From: Brevundimonas sp.
GTDB lineage: Bacteria; Pseudomonadota; Alphaproteobacteria; Caulobacterales; Caulobacteraceae
Reading direction: 5' to 3'
NCBI RefSeq assembly: GCF_027484365.1
Contig: NZ_JAIXTC010000007.1
Location: 124,001-188,000, forward strand
Length of the DNA stretch: 64,000 bases
The notes under the pieces were generated by a model. That model was not told the DNA's origin, made no database searches, and worked only from the letters and a program-made list of their open reading frames with translations. Made by a program: the position numbers and the translations under genes. Below are positions 35,920-45,429 of this stretch, piece by piece. Within the stretch, counting starts at the first letter, position 1; the number at the start of each line of letters is the position of its first letter.

Positions 35920-37212
35920 TCAAAGAAGATCCACCGGCAGGATCTGGCTCGCCAGCAGGGTCTCCATCCCCTCCCAGCGATCCGGCCCCTGACGCTCGAC
36001 CCAGGCCTGCACCGTGTCCCGGCCGAGGCCGTAGTTGATGATATAGCTGCGATAGGTCTCGATGAAGCGGACGCGCTGGGCGGCCCGCTCCGGCGTGGTC
36101 AGCATGTATTTCGACAGGTTCGCGATCGTGTCCTCGCGGTTCACCCGTCCGGCCAGATAGGCGTCGGCGATCGTGTATTCGGCCCGCGCCAGCTGGCGAA
36201 CCAGTGCGTTCAGCTCGTCCTTTTCGTGGACCGGGGCACCCGTCAGGCCCGCGAGGGGCAGCAGCACCTCGCGCTCGAACAGCTCGGCCTCGTCGCCGGG
36301 GAAGGCCAGGTCGATGCCGTAGTTGGCGCTGCCCTCGGCCACGAAGGACATGGGCGAATACAGGGGATAGACGCTCATCTCGACCCAGCCGCGATCGACC
36401 ACGAAGGTCTTTTCCAGCAGGGCGTTGTAGACGTGGTGGCCGGGGTAGCCCTCGTGACAGCCCAGATCGATGGCCCGGTCGGTGAAGATGGGCTGGTCGG
36501 TGTTGATCTCGATCTTCGAGGCCGCGTCGCCCTGGAAATAGTTGTAGCCGGACCACGGCTTGTCGGTGACGAAGGCCAGGGTGAACCGCTCGTTCGCCGG
36601 CAGGGGGATGTGGCGCAGCGTCCGCGTCCGGCACTCGGCGATGGCGGCGTCCATCACCGCCTGCAGCCGGTCGGTCGGAATGACGAACTGGTTGCGGAAG
36701 GTCGCGACCCTTGCGGCCAGCGGTCCCTCGCCGGGCACCAGGGCGTCGATCCGCGCGAGGATGGGGTCGTAGTCGGTCAGCGGCTTCAGCTCGGGCCGGA
36801 CGCCAAACAGGGCGTAGGCCTCGTCGGCGAAGCTCATCCGCTCCCCGCCGATCATGCGCAGCCGCGCTGAGGCGGCCGAGACATGGGCCAGCAGATAGGA
36901 CTTTCGCTGCACGACGGCGGGCTCGGCCCCCCGGGTCGACAGGGCGTTCAGCCGTTCGGTCAGGGCGGCGGCCCCCTCGATCAGGGCCGGGACCTCCCGC
37001 GGATTGGCCCTGGCCGCCTCGGCCCATTCCGCCGGCCCGTAGTAGGCGTCGACATAGCCGGGCTCGCGCTCGCCGATCTCCAGGATCAGGGCGACATAGT
37101 CCCGCGCCACGGCGTCCAGACTGTCGCCGGAGTGAGCCGGGGCAGAGGCCGTCGCGCAGGCGGCGATCAGCGACAGGGGCAGGGCGAGGGCGGCCAGGAA
37201 AAGACGACGCAT
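35920..37212 (-). CDS. DUF885 family lipoprotein (putative metallohydrolase)
   Basis: 430 residues. Lipoprotein signal with lipobox LIAAC (Cys19). The family's zinc-hydrolase-like segment [13 protein letters not shown] lies in the middle, followed by [11 protein letters not shown] carrying the distal Glu. These are the elements that link DUF885 to HExxH-type metallopeptidases. [14 protein letters not shown] is also family-typical. Located in the periplasm or outer membrane. Peptide or ester substrates are guesses. It is preceded by a short tandem repeat (37280-37321) and the tRNA-Arg gene. Confidence 0.88.
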   Translation of the reverse strand: MRRLFLAALALPLSLIAACATASAPAHSGDSLDAVARDYVALILEIGEREPGYVDAYYGPAEWAEAARANPREVPALIEGAAALTERLNALSTRGAEPAVVQRKSYLLAHVSAASARLRMIGGERMSFADEAYALFGVRPELKPLTDYDPILARIDALVPGEGPLAARVATFRNQFVIPTDRLQAVMDAAIAECRTRTLRHIPLPANERFTLAFVTDKPWSGYNYFQGDAASKIEINTDQPIFTDRAIDLGCHEGYPGHHVYNALLEKTFVVDRGWVEMSVYPLYSPMSFVAEGSANYGIDLAFPGDEAELFEREVLLPLAGLTGAPVHEKDELNALVRQLARAEYTIADAYLAGRVNREDTIANLSKYMLTTPERAAQRVRFIETYRSYIINYGLGRDTVQAWVERQGPDRWEGMETLLASQILPVDLL

Positions 37213-37279
37213 GGGCGGGCTCCGAAAGGCCGTTCCACGCTAGGCGGACCGGCGGCCTCCGCCAAGTCGTTCCATGCCC

Positions 37280-37321
37280 CGCCTTTCCGGGTCACGCCTT
37301 TCCGGGCCCCGCCTTTCCGGG
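37280..37321. repeat. Three-copy 15-bp tandem repeat
   Basis: CGCCTTTCCGGG occurs at 37280-37291, 37295-37306 and 37310-37321, separated each time by three bases. It lies upstream of the DUF885 gene. No function is visible. Confidence 0.75.
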
Positions 37322-37379
37322 ATTGAGGCCGAACGCGACCTGCTGTAAGGCCCTTCGTCCAGCCGCGAGGCTGGCGGAT

Positions 37380-37456
37380 GCACCCGTAGCTCAGCTGGAT
37401 AGAGTACTGCCCTCCGAAGGCAGGGGTCAGAGGTTCGAATCCTCTCGGGTGCGCCA
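37380..37456 (+). tRNA. tRNA-Arg (anticodon CCG)
   Basis: 77 nt with encoded CCA. The acceptor stem GCACCCG pairs with CGGGTGC (37446-37452), then G and CCA. The D-arm contains TAGCTCAGCTGGATAGAGTA. The anticodon stem-loop is CTGCC-CTCCGAA-GGCAG, anticodon CCG. The T-arm has GGTTCGAATCC. All arms pair. It reads the CGG arginine codon, which is frequent in this GC-rich genome. Confidence 0.98.
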
Positions 37457-37552
37457 CTTTTTCCGGACATGACGCAGGACTTCCGACGTCCCTCTCCACA
37501 GGGCGTCTGGCCGTGAGCATTGCCGCCGCGGGCGCGATGGCCTAAGGGCCGA

Positions 37553-37735
37553 CCTGCGACAGGTTCCCCAGAGATGGGGATGAAAAGGGAACTCGGGTGC
37601 GAAACCCGGGCTGCCCACGCAACTGTAAGCGGCGAGCCCGCGCGTCATTTGCCACTGGGTCCGATGGTTTCGACCAAAGGATCTGGGAAGGCGACGTGCA
37701 CCGGCATTGACCCGCGAGCCAGGAGACCTGCCCGT
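37553..37735 (+). promoter_or_regulatory. Cobalamin (B12) riboswitch
   Basis: The conserved blocks of the cobalamin riboswitch are present in order: GGTTCCCC and GATGAAAAGGGAACTCGG-type core, GCTGCCCACGCAACTGTAAG (the most conserved receptor segment), GCCACTG, GGGAAGGC, and the B12 box AGCCAGGAGACCTGCC (37717-37732). It lies 165 bp upstream of btuB, so it should turn down the uptake operon when adenosyl- or other cobalamin is plentiful. The 37736-37900 segment probably forms the expression platform. Confidence 0.96.
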
Positions 37736-37900
37736 CGTGGTCGTCCTTCGCGCGGACGTGGTGTGCCGGGCGGAACGGGTCTTTTCCCGAATGGCGACGT
37801 CTGTTGGGCTGCGTGAGCGCGCGGTCGCGACCGGGCGTGTCCGCATGTCCGATCACGGCTGTCCGCGAGCCGGCTCGTTGTCAAACGAGGGATTGGACCC

Positions 37901-39832
37901 ATGAGAAACGAACTGATCGCCAGCGCCGCCACGGCCGCGCTCCTGCTCGCCGCCGACGCCGCGAGCGCTCAGACCGCAACCGCCGCCGCCGACCCCAACC
38001 TGCTCGACGATGTGGTCGTCACGGCCAACCGTTCGGCCCAGGCCGCCGACCGCGTGGGCCAGTCGGTCACCATTCTGACCGCAGCGGAGATCCAGTCCAG
38101 CCAGACGGTCGTCGTGTCGGACCTGCTGACCCGCACGCCGGGTGTGACGGTGTCACGCAACGGTGGCGTCGGCTCCGTCACGGCCCTGCGCATTCGCGGC
38201 GCCGAGAGCGACCAGACCGTCGCGATCGTCGACGGCGTGAAGCTGAACGACCCGTCAGGCACCGGCGGCGGCTACAATTTCGGCAATCTCCTGATCGGCG
38301 ACGTCGCCCGGATCGAGGTCCTGCGCGGCGCCCAGTCGACCCTGTGGGGATCGCAAGCCATCGGCGGCGTCGTCAATATCGTCACCGCCGAACCGACCCG
38401 CCCCTTCCAGGCGAGCCTTGATGCCGAGGCCGGATCGCGGGGTACGACCTACCTGCGGGGCTCGGTCGGCGGCACGGGTGAACGCGCCACCTGGCGGCTG
38501 GGGGCCTCCCGCTATCAGACCGACGGCTTCTCGGCCTTCGCACGCGGGACCGAGGATGACGGCTACGAAAACTTCGGCCTGAGCGGCCGGGCCAACATCC
38601 GGATCGTCGAAGGCGTCTCGGTCGACCTCCGCGCGGTCTATTCGGACGGGACCGTCGACGTCGACGGCTTCCCGGCGCCGCTCTTCGCCTTCGGCGACAC
38701 GCGGGAGACTTCCAGCACGAAGGAACTGGTCGCCTATACGGGCCTGAACTTCGACCTGTTTGACGGCCGTCTGAGCAACCGCGTCGCCTATGGCTACACC
38801 CGCACGGACCGTCAGAACCTGAACCCCGATCAGGCCGGGTCCGGCATCACCTTCGAGGCCGAGGGGCTGAACAGGCGCTATGAATACCAGGGCGTGTTCG
38901 ACGTCCGCGAGGGCTGGACCGCGACCTTCGGCGCCGAGCACGAGGAGTCCGAGTTCTCCGCCGCCCCGGATGCGGCCGAGGTCGGTCTCGACGGCGTCTA
39001 TGCCCAGCTCCAGGCTGAGGTCGTCGACGGCCTGACCCTGACCGGCGGCGTGCGTCGCGACGAGCACGACACCTTCGGCGGCAAGACCCTGGGCCAGGTC
39101 GCCGCCGCCTGGTCTCTGAACGACGGCTCGACCGTTCTGCGCGCCAGCTTCGGCCAGGGCTTCAAGGCACCGAGCCTGTACCAACTCTACAGCCAGTACG
39201 GAAACCTGACCCTGCGGCCGGAAGAGGCGGACGGCTGGGACGCGGGCGTGGAACAGCATCTGCTGGACGATGCCCTGATCCTGTCGGCGACATATTTCTC
39301 GCGCGAGACGACCAACCAGATCGACTTCGTCTCCTGCTCGGGCACGGCCACGCCGGCGACGGCGCCGCTCTGCTTCAGGAACGGGGCGCGCCGGTTCGGC
39401 TACTATTCGAACATCGCCCTGACCGAGGCGGACGGCGTCGAGCTGGCGGCGGACTATGAGATCGGGTCGTTTTCGATCAACGCCAACTACACCCGGACCA
39501 ACACCGAGAACCGCACGCCCGGACCCAATCTGGGGCGCCGGCTCGCGCGGCGTCCCGAAGAGGTCGCGAACCTGAGCGTCGGCCATGTCTGGCCGTTCGG
39601 CCTGTCGACCTCTGTCGCCGTCCAGCATGTGGGCGAGAGCTTCGACAACGCCTCGAACGCCACGCGGCTGGACGCCTACACCCTGGTCGATCTGCGGGCC
39701 TCGTATCCGGTCAATGAGACGCTCGAGGTCTATGGCCGGATCGAGAACGCGGGCGACGAGACCTATGCGACCACCGCCAACTACGGCGTCGCGGGTCGCG
39801 GCGCCTTCGTGGGCGTCCGCGCCCGGTTCTAG
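37901..39832 (+). CDS. btuB: TonB-dependent vitamin B12 receptor BtuB
   Basis: 643 residues. Signal peptide MRNELIASAATAALLLAADA (then ASAQ). The TonB-box region is LLDDVVVTANRSAQ. The plug has VSDLLTRTPGVTVSRNGGVG, ALRIRGAESDQTVAIVDGVK and IEVLRGAQSTLWGSQAIGGV. The barrel ends in Phe (GAFVGVRARF). RGAESDQTVAIVDG and GSGAQS-type features fit BtuB of the E. coli type. The upstream cobalamin riboswitch and downstream btuFCD genes make B12 the clear substrate. ATG 37901. Confidence 0.96.
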   Translation: MRNELIASAATAALLLAADAASAQTATAAADPNLLDDVVVTANRSAQAADRVGQSVTILTAAEIQSSQTVVVSDLLTRTPGVTVSRNGGVGSVTALRIRGAESDQTVAIVDGVKLNDPSGTGGGYNFGNLLIGDVARIEVLRGAQSTLWGSQAIGGVVNIVTAEPTRPFQASLDAEAGSRGTTYLRGSVGGTGERATWRLGASRYQTDGFSAFARGTEDDGYENFGLSGRANIRIVEGVSVDLRAVYSDGTVDVDGFPAPLFAFGDTRETSSTKELVAYTGLNFDLFDGRLSNRVAYGYTRTDRQNLNPDQAGSGITFEAEGLNRRYEYQGVFDVREGWTATFGAEHEESEFSAAPDAAEVGLDGVYAQLQAEVVDGLTLTGGVRRDEHDTFGGKTLGQVAAAWSLNDGSTVLRASFGQGFKAPSLYQLYSQYGNLTLRPEEADGWDAGVEQHLLDDALILSATYFSRETTNQIDFVSCSGTATPATAPLCFRNGARRFGYYSNIALTEADGVELAADYEIGSFSINANYTRTNTENRTPGPNLGRRLARRPEEVANLSVGHVWPFGLSTSVAVQHVGESFDNASNATRLDAYTLVDLRASYPVNETLEVYGRIENAGDETYATTANYGVAGRGAFVGVRARF

Positions 39833-39841
39833 GGCCACGAC

Positions 39842-39870
39842 GGGTGCGAACGGGCCCTCCGTTCGCGCCC
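39842..39870 (+). terminator. Intercistronic hairpin between btuB and btuF
   Basis: A 12-bp stem, GGGTGCGAACGG with CCGTTCGCGCCC (one G-T pair), and a five-base loop, nine bases after the btuB stop. No T-run follows, so it more likely limits read-through or protects btuB mRNA than ends the transcript fully. This would help set a high receptor to transporter ratio. Confidence 0.65.
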
Positions 39871-39929
39871 TCTGGCGCAGGCGCCTACGGGCGGCGCACA
39901 CTCGGGCTCGCCGGGAAGGAGATGTATCG

Positions 39930-40808
39930 ATGACAGCACCCGATCGTCGCGCCCTGGTCGCCGGCGGACTGGCCGCGGGCCTCGGCCTCGGGTCCGCGCG
40001 CGCCGCGCCGGCGCCGCCGCCGCCGCTGGCCGAGCCCCGGCGCGTCGTCTCGCTCAATCCCTGTCTGGATGTGATCCTCGCCCATGTCGCGGACAGGAAC
40101 CGGATCGTCGCGCTGAGCCACTATTCCCGCGACCGCTATGGCTCGACCATCGCCGATATCGCCCGGACCCTGCCCTTCACCTATGGGACGGCGGAAGAGG
40201 TCATCGCCCTAGAGCCCGACCTGGTCCTGACGGGGCGCCCGTCTCCGCCGTCTCTGCTCAACACCCTTGATCGCGTCGGCATCCGGACCCTCCCGTTCAG
40301 CGTGCCGGAGACCGTCGCCGACAGTCTGGCACAGGTGCGCGAGGTGTCCGCCCTCGTCGGTCGCCCGGATCGTGGCGAAGCGGTCGTCCGCAGGATCGAA
40401 GCGGCACTGGCCGCCGCAGCGCCCTTGCCCGGGACACGCCGCGTGTCCGCCCTCGTCTTCATGCCCGGAGGCTTCGCGTCGGGGCCCGGCACCCTGATGG
40501 ACGAGATGATGCGGCGGGCGGGGCTGGATAACGTCATCGCGCGCTACGGTCTTCGCGGATCCGCCAATGTGCCGCTGGAGTTCGTCATCGCCGATCCCCC
40601 CGAACTGTTGCTGTCCGGCGAGCCGTCGCGCGGCCTGCCGAGCCGGGCCCAGCGGGTGATGGAGCATCCGGCCCTCGCCCGCGTCGCCGGCGGCATGGAG
40701 CGGGCCGTCTTCCCGGAACGGCTGCTGTTCTGCGGCGGCCCGGTCCTGATCCAGACGGCGGCGGCCCTGTCCCTCGCGCGCGACGCCGCACTGGCGAGGC
40801 CCGCATGA
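39930..40808 (+). CDS. btuF: Periplasmic cobalamin-binding protein BtuF
   Basis: 292 residues. The N-terminus has an Arg-pair signal (MTAPDRRALVAGGLAAGLGL) that could use the Tat pathway. The helical-backbone metal/B12-binding fold is shown by RRVVSLNPCLDVILAHVADR, GTAEEVIALEPDLVLTGRPS and LPFSVPETVADSLAQVREVS. Placement between btuB and btuC with overlap to btuC (40805-40808) supports BtuF rather than an iron-siderophore binding protein. The family alone cannot separate the two. Confidence 0.9.
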   Translation: MTAPDRRALVAGGLAAGLGLGSARAAPAPPPPLAEPRRVVSLNPCLDVILAHVADRNRIVALSHYSRDRYGSTIADIARTLPFTYGTAEEVIALEPDLVLTGRPSPPSLLNTLDRVGIRTLPFSVPETVADSLAQVREVSALVGRPDRGEAVVRRIEAALAAAAPLPGTRRVSALVFMPGGFASGPGTLMDEMMRRAGLDNVIARYGLRGSANVPLEFVIADPPELLLSGEPSRGLPSRAQRVMEHPALARVAGGMERAVFPERLLFCGGPVLIQTAAALSLARDAALARPA

Positions 40809-41791
40809 AGCCTGTGAGCCGACCGCTTCTGTATGCGGGGCTGGTCGCCCTGTTGTTGATCCTGTCCTTCGTCAGCCTGATCGCCGGTAAGGTCTGGGTG
40901 CCGTGGAGCGCCTGGGTCGCGCCGGACGTCGACCCCCGCTGGGCCATCGTGTTTGAACTGCGCCTGCCGCGCACCATCCTCGGCATCGTGGTAGGCGCCG
41001 CGCTCGGCCTCTCCGGAGCCGTGCTGCAGGGCTATACGCGGAACCCGCTGGCCGATCCCGGCGTGCTCGGGGTCTCCGCCATGGCGGCGCTGGGCGCGGT
41101 ATTGACGCTCTACTACGGGGTGACGGCGGTCGCGCCCTGGGCCCTGCCTGTCGCAGCGATCAGCGGAGCCTTGGTCAGTGTCGCCGTCCTGATGCTGCTG
41201 TCCGGCTCGGCCTCGAGTCTGGTCACCTTCGTCCTGGCCGGGGCCATCCTCAACATCCTGTCCAGCGCGGGCGTGTCCCTGGCTCTGTCGCTGGCGCCCA
41301 ATCCGTGGGCGGTGAGCGAGATCGTCGACTGGCTGATGGGGTCTCTGGCGGATCGCAGCTTCGAGGAGGTGGCGATGGCCCTGCCCTTCATCATTGTCGG
41401 CTGCGGACTGCTCCTGACGACGGGCCGGGCTCTGGATGCGTTGACCCTGGGAGAGATCGGGGCGCGATCGCTGGGGATCTCGATGCCGCAGACCCGGTGG
41501 ACCCTGGCGCTCGGCGTGGCCCTGGCAGCCGGAGCCAGCGTCGCCGTCACAGGCGTGATCGGGTTCGTCGGACTGGTGACGCCGCACCTGCTGAGACCCC
41601 TGGTCGGCGCCCGACCCGGCGCCCTTCTCGTGCCGAGCATCCTCGGCGGCGCGGTCATCGTACTGGCCGGCGACATCCTTGTGCGTATGACCCCGGCTGC
41701 GGGCGAGGTGAAGCTGGGCGTCGCCATGGCGGTCCTTGGCGCGCCCTTCTTCCTGATCCTGCTGCTGCGTCTGCGGAGGACGATCGCATGA
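40805..41791 (+). CDS. btuC: Cobalamin ABC transporter permease BtuC (FecCD family)
   Basis: 328 residues with about ten membrane helices. FecCD landmarks are RLPRTILGIVVGAALGLSGA, VLQGYTRNPLADPGVLGVSA, LGEIGARSLGISMPQTR near the coupling helix and VTGVIGFVGLVTPHLLRPLV. It imports cobalamin from the BtuF-bound form. Start and stop both overlap neighbours by four bases (ATGA), so btuF, btuC and btuD are tightly coupled. Confidence 0.94.
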   Translation: MKPVSRPLLYAGLVALLLILSFVSLIAGKVWVPWSAWVAPDVDPRWAIVFELRLPRTILGIVVGAALGLSGAVLQGYTRNPLADPGVLGVSAMAALGAVLTLYYGVTAVAPWALPVAAISGALVSVAVLMLLSGSASSLVTFVLAGAILNILSSAGVSLALSLAPNPWAVSEIVDWLMGSLADRSFEEVAMALPFIIVGCGLLLTTGRALDALTLGEIGARSLGISMPQTRWTLALGVALAAGASVAVTGVIGFVGLVTPHLLRPLVGARPGALLVPSILGGAVIVLAGDILVRMTPAAGEVKLGVAMAVLGAPFFLILLLRLRRTIA

Positions 41792-42558
41792 GCGTCCTGT
41801 CCTGTACAGACCTGACCGTCGATATCGGCGGCAAGTCGATCCTCTCGGCGGTCAGCCTGTCGATCGAGGCAGGCAAGGTCACGGCGGTCGTCGGTCCCAA
41901 CGGCGCCGGCAAGTCGACGCTGCTGGGCTGTCTGGCGGGCCTGCGCGCGCCGACCTCGGGCGCGGTGCGGCTGGATGGCGTCAGCCTCACCGGCATGAGG
42001 CCGCGTGACCGGGCGAAACGGCTGGCCTTCTTGCCCCAGACGCCAGAGATCGCCTGGCCGATCGAGGCCCGGACCCTGGTCGAGCTGGGACGGACCCCCT
42101 TCATCGGCGCGCGCGGTCAGGCCGGGGAGGACCATGCGGCGGTCGACCGGGCTATGGCGGCGGCCAATGTCGCCGGCTTCGAACACCGGATCGTCGACAC
42201 CCTGTCGGGTGGCGAGCGGGCGCGGGTCCTGATCGCACGGGCGCTGGCCGGAGAGCCCGAGTGGCTGCTGGCCGACGAGCCCCTGACCGGGCTCGACCCG
42301 GCGCACCAGCTGGATGCCGCCGTTCTGTTTCGGCGGCTGGCCGACGAGGGCGTGGGCGTGATCGTGACCCTGCACGATCTGTCCATGGCGTTGCGCATGG
42401 CCGACCGGATCATCGTCCTCGCCGATGGCGAGGTTCTGGCCGATGACCCGCCGGCGACAGCCTTGTCGCCGGATGTCCTGAGGCGCGTCTATGGCGTCGA
42501 GGCGACCCTGACCCGGGGTGCGGGCGGCCCGCTGATCGACGTGATCCGCCGTGCGTAG
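41788..42558 (+). CDS. btuD: Cobalamin ABC transporter ATP-binding protein BtuD
   Basis: 256 residues. Walker A GPNGAGKST (36-44), Q-loop FLPQTPEIAW, signature LSGGERARV, Walker B WLLADEPLTGLDP and switch His in TLHDLSMAL. Belongs to the FecE/BtuD/HmuV group. Operon position assigns it to cobalamin uptake. Converges on the GH3 gene 24 bp away with no terminator visible. Confidence 0.94.
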   Translation: MSVLSCTDLTVDIGGKSILSAVSLSIEAGKVTAVVGPNGAGKSTLLGCLAGLRAPTSGAVRLDGVSLTGMRPRDRAKRLAFLPQTPEIAWPIEARTLVELGRTPFIGARGQAGEDHAAVDRAMAAANVAGFEHRIVDTLSGGERARVLIARALAGEPEWLLADEPLTGLDPAHQLDAAVLFRRLADEGVGVIVTLHDLSMALRMADRIIVLADGEVLADDPPATALSPDVLRRVYGVEATLTRGAGGPLIDVIRRA

Positions 42559-42582
42559 CCGCTGGGGCCTGCCGCTAAAGCG

Positions 42583-44925
42583 CTACTGACCGACGAGGAC
42601 CAGCGTCACCGGTTCGCCGGCCTGGGCCGAGGAGGTCAGCCAGATGTCGAAGGCACCCGGCTGCACGGCCGGCCGGCCGTCGGCCCCGACATACTCCAGA
42701 CGCTCGCGCCGCAGGGTGAAGGCCACGGTCTTCGTCTCGCCCGCCGCCAGTTCGACCTTGCGGAAGTCGCGCAGGCGACGGCCGGGCTGGGTCAGGTCAG
42801 CGACCCGGTCGCGGATATAGAGCTGGACGGTTTCCTCGACCGCACGGTCGCCGGCGTTGGTCACATCGACCGAGATCTCGACCTCACTGTTCCAGTCCAG
42901 CGTCGTATTCGCCGGCGTGACCGCGCCGTAGGTGACCGCGCCATAGGTCAGGCCGTGACCGAACGGATAGAGGGCGGTGTTGGTCGTCTCGCGATAGCGG
43001 GCGACATACTCCTGCGAGGCCAGGGCGTTGTTCGCCGGGCGGCCCGTGATCTTGTGGTCGTAGCTGAAGGGCTGCTGTCCCGAGCGGTGCGGGAAGCTGA
43101 CCGGCAGGCGACCCGAAGGCGAGGCCAGGCCGAACACGACGTCGGCGACGGCGTGGCCCATCTCTCCGCCCAGGAACCAGGTGACGACGATCGCCCCGGC
43201 GTCCTTGATCGGTCCCGACAGCTCCATGGCGCGGCCGTTTCTCAGCAGAACGACGACGGGCTTGCCGGTCGCAGCGACGGCCTCGGCCAGGGCGCGCTGG
43301 GGGGCGGGGACATCGATCTCGGTGCGCGACTGGGCTTCGCCCGACATGCGCGAGCTCTCCCCGATGGCGAGGACGACGACGTCGGCCTGGGCCGCGGCCA
43401 GCACGGCCGCCTCGATGCCGCCGGGCAGGGACGCCTCGACGTCGGAACCCTTGACCACGACGAGGTCGGCCTCCTCGTCCATGGCGGCGCGGAAGCCTGC
43501 TTCCAGCGAAATGCGACGCGTCTCGTCGCCCCAGATCGTCCAGGGGCCGAAGACATTGTCGACATCGGCGCCGAACGGTCCGATCAGGGCGATCTTCTGG
43601 CCGGAGGGCTTCAGCGGCAGCAGGCCGCCCTCGTTCTTCAGAAGCACGATGGATTTGACGCCGGCCTCGCGGGCCAGATCGCGATGCTCGCGCGAGCCGA
43701 CCACCCGCCGCTCCCGCTCGGGATCGCAGCCGCGATAGGGATCGTCGAACAGGCCGAGCGCCGCCTTGGTCATCAGGACGCGCCGCACCGCCTGGTCGAC
43801 GCGCGCCACGGGAACGTCGCCGGTCGCGACCAGATCGGGAATGTGTTCGAGGAACAGGCCGGAGACCATCGACATGTCCATGCCGGCCAGAAGCGCGATG
43901 CGGGCCGCGTCGCGGCCGTCGACGGCGAAGCCGTGGGCGATCAGTTCCTGCTCGGCCGTGTAGTCGGACACGACGAAGCCGTCGAAACCCCATTCGTCGC
44001 GCAGGATGTCGGTCAGCAGAAACGGATTGCCCGACGCGGGCACGCCGTTCAGGTCGTTGAAGGCGGTCATGACCGACAGGGCGCCGGCGTTGAACGCGGC
44101 CCGGAACGGCGGCAGGAAGGTCCCGCGCAGCGTCGCCTCGGACATGTCGGTCGTGTTGTAATCCATGCCGGCGATGGCGGCGGAATAGGCGGCGAAATGC
44201 TTGGGCGTCGCCAGCAGGGCGTCGCGGTCGGCCAGGCCCTTGTCACCCTGGAAGCCGTGCACGCGGGCGACGGCCAGGACCTCGTTCAGCCAGACGTCCT
44301 CGCCCGCGCCCTCGACCCCGCGACCCCAGCGCTGATCCCGCGCCACGTCAACCATGGGGGCGTAGGTCTGGTGGATGCCCGAGGCCGCGCCCTCCACCGC
44401 CGCCGCCCGCGCCGTGCGCCGCGCCAGGTCGGCGTCGAAGGCGGCCGCTTCCGCCAGCGGCACCGGGAAGACGGTCTTCAGCCCGTGAATGATGTCGGCC
44501 GCGAACAGCAGGGGGATGCCCAGCCGGCTCTCCTCGACCGCAATTCTTTGGATGCGACGGCCGGCCTCGGCGCCGACGCCGTTGAACAGATTGCCGACGA
44601 GACCCTCGCGGATCATCCGGGTCACACGCGCCGGGTCGCCCTGACCGTCCAGCGGATTCACATTCATCGGCCGGAACCGGAACGGATCGCCCAGCAGGTT
44701 CAGCTGGCCCGCCTTCTCCTGGATCGTCATGCGCGCGATCAGGGCGTCGACGCGGTCCCGGTCGGCCTGGGCCTTGCCCGGCGATATCCTCGGCGCGGCG
44801 ACAACACTGCTCGCGAACATTCCCAATCCCGCTGCCGCCATGGCCAGAACCAATCTACGCGAAGAAGGATAGGCCGGACGGTTCAATACTGGAATCCCTA
44901 TGAGTTCGCCGTGGAATAGACGCAT
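42583..44925 (-). CDS. bglX: Glycoside hydrolase family 3 beta-glucosidase (BglX-like), exported
   Basis: 780 residues. A signal-like N-terminus (RRLVLAMAAAGLGMFASSVV, then AAP) follows a 22-residue leader. An internal ATG at residue 29 is an alternative start. The (alpha/beta)8 domain includes LLFAADIIHGLKTVFPVPLA and TPKHFAAY, and the nucleophile is D321 in GFVVSDYTAEQ. The alpha/beta sandwich domain carries KSIVLLKNEGGLLPL, and the C-terminal fibronectin-III-like domain carries VTNAGDRAVEETVQLYIRDR. It should release glucose or xylose from beta-linked oligosaccharides in the periplasm. Confidence 0.93.
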   Translation of the reverse strand: MRLFHGELIGIPVLNRPAYPSSRRLVLAMAAAGLGMFASSVVAAPRISPGKAQADRDRVDALIARMTIQEKAGQLNLLGDPFRFRPMNVNPLDGQGDPARVTRMIREGLVGNLFNGVGAEAGRRIQRIAVEESRLGIPLLFAADIIHGLKTVFPVPLAEAAAFDADLARRTARAAAVEGAASGIHQTYAPMVDVARDQRWGRGVEGAGEDVWLNEVLAVARVHGFQGDKGLADRDALLATPKHFAAYSAAIAGMDYNTTDMSEATLRGTFLPPFRAAFNAGALSVMTAFNDLNGVPASGNPFLLTDILRDEWGFDGFVVSDYTAEQELIAHGFAVDGRDAARIALLAGMDMSMVSGLFLEHIPDLVATGDVPVARVDQAVRRVLMTKAALGLFDDPYRGCDPERERRVVGSREHRDLAREAGVKSIVLLKNEGGLLPLKPSGQKIALIGPFGADVDNVFGPWTIWGDETRRISLEAGFRAAMDEEADLVVVKGSDVEASLPGGIEAAVLAAAQADVVVLAIGESSRMSGEAQSRTEIDVPAPQRALAEAVAATGKPVVVLLRNGRAMELSGPIKDAGAIVVTWFLGGEMGHAVADVVFGLASPSGRLPVSFPHRSGQQPFSYDHKITGRPANNALASQEYVARYRETTNTALYPFGHGLTYGAVTYGAVTPANTTLDWNSEVEISVDVTNAGDRAVEETVQLYIRDRVADLTQPGRRLRDFRKVELAAGETKTVAFTLRRERLEYVGADGRPAVQPGAFDIWLTSSAQAGEPVTLVLVGQ

Positions 44926-45003
44926 GGCGGAGATGAGTCAGATCACACCCGGTTGCAGGCGCTTCTCGCCAGTACGGCGACGCGGGATTGAGGTTCCCGT
45001 CGG

Positions 45004-45267
45004 TCAGTCGAGCCCGTCTTCCGTCACCACGAAGGTGCGGCCTTCGGCGCGGGCGGCCGCGGCGAGCTGGTTCTGGACCAGATGCCAGCGGCGCAGGCGT
45101 TCGAAGTCGATCGTGTGGCTGGGCTCGGCGTCGAGCCAGTGAGTGAAGGCGCGGCGCGCCTTGCGATACTGGGGCGCCGTGGGGTCCGGCACGGGCGGAA
45201 CTCTCGGCAGCCGGGTGGCGACGTCCGGCGGGATGGGAAAGTCGCCAGAACTCGTGGAGAGGATCAT
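45004..45267 (-). CDS. Hypothetical small cytoplasmic protein
   Basis: 87 residues from ATG 45267. No signal peptide or membrane segment. The N-terminal third is Pro-rich (FPIPPDVATRLPRVPPVPDP). The rest looks helical, with KARRAFTHWLDAEPSHTIDF and ERLRRWHLVQNQLAAAARAE. Frame is open far upstream (to 45906), but the longer form overlaps the opposite-strand gene at 45430 and looks non-coding. The gene's small size makes the call moderate. No family recognised. Confidence 0.6.
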   Translation of the reverse strand: MILSTSSGDFPIPPDVATRLPRVPPVPDPTAPQYRKARRAFTHWLDAEPSHTIDFERLRRWHLVQNQLAAAARAEGRTFVVTEDGLD

Positions 45268-45429
45268 CGGGCGCGACTCGCGGGGGAGGGGTAGAATTCC
45301 CCTATTTAACTCCTCCACGGAGCCGGGCGCCACCTTTCGACGCGAACGACGTTCCGGGAAGTACGCCGCCCTGATATGGCCAGGCTTCCGCGGCAGGGTC
45401 AGGCCGGGGGCCGCGAGAGGAATGGTATC

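Noticed and set aside
37380..37900. Integration site of a genomic island at the tRNA-Arg gene
   Set aside because: No integrase, no direct repeat of the tRNA 3' end found nearby, and the downstream btu operon looks native.
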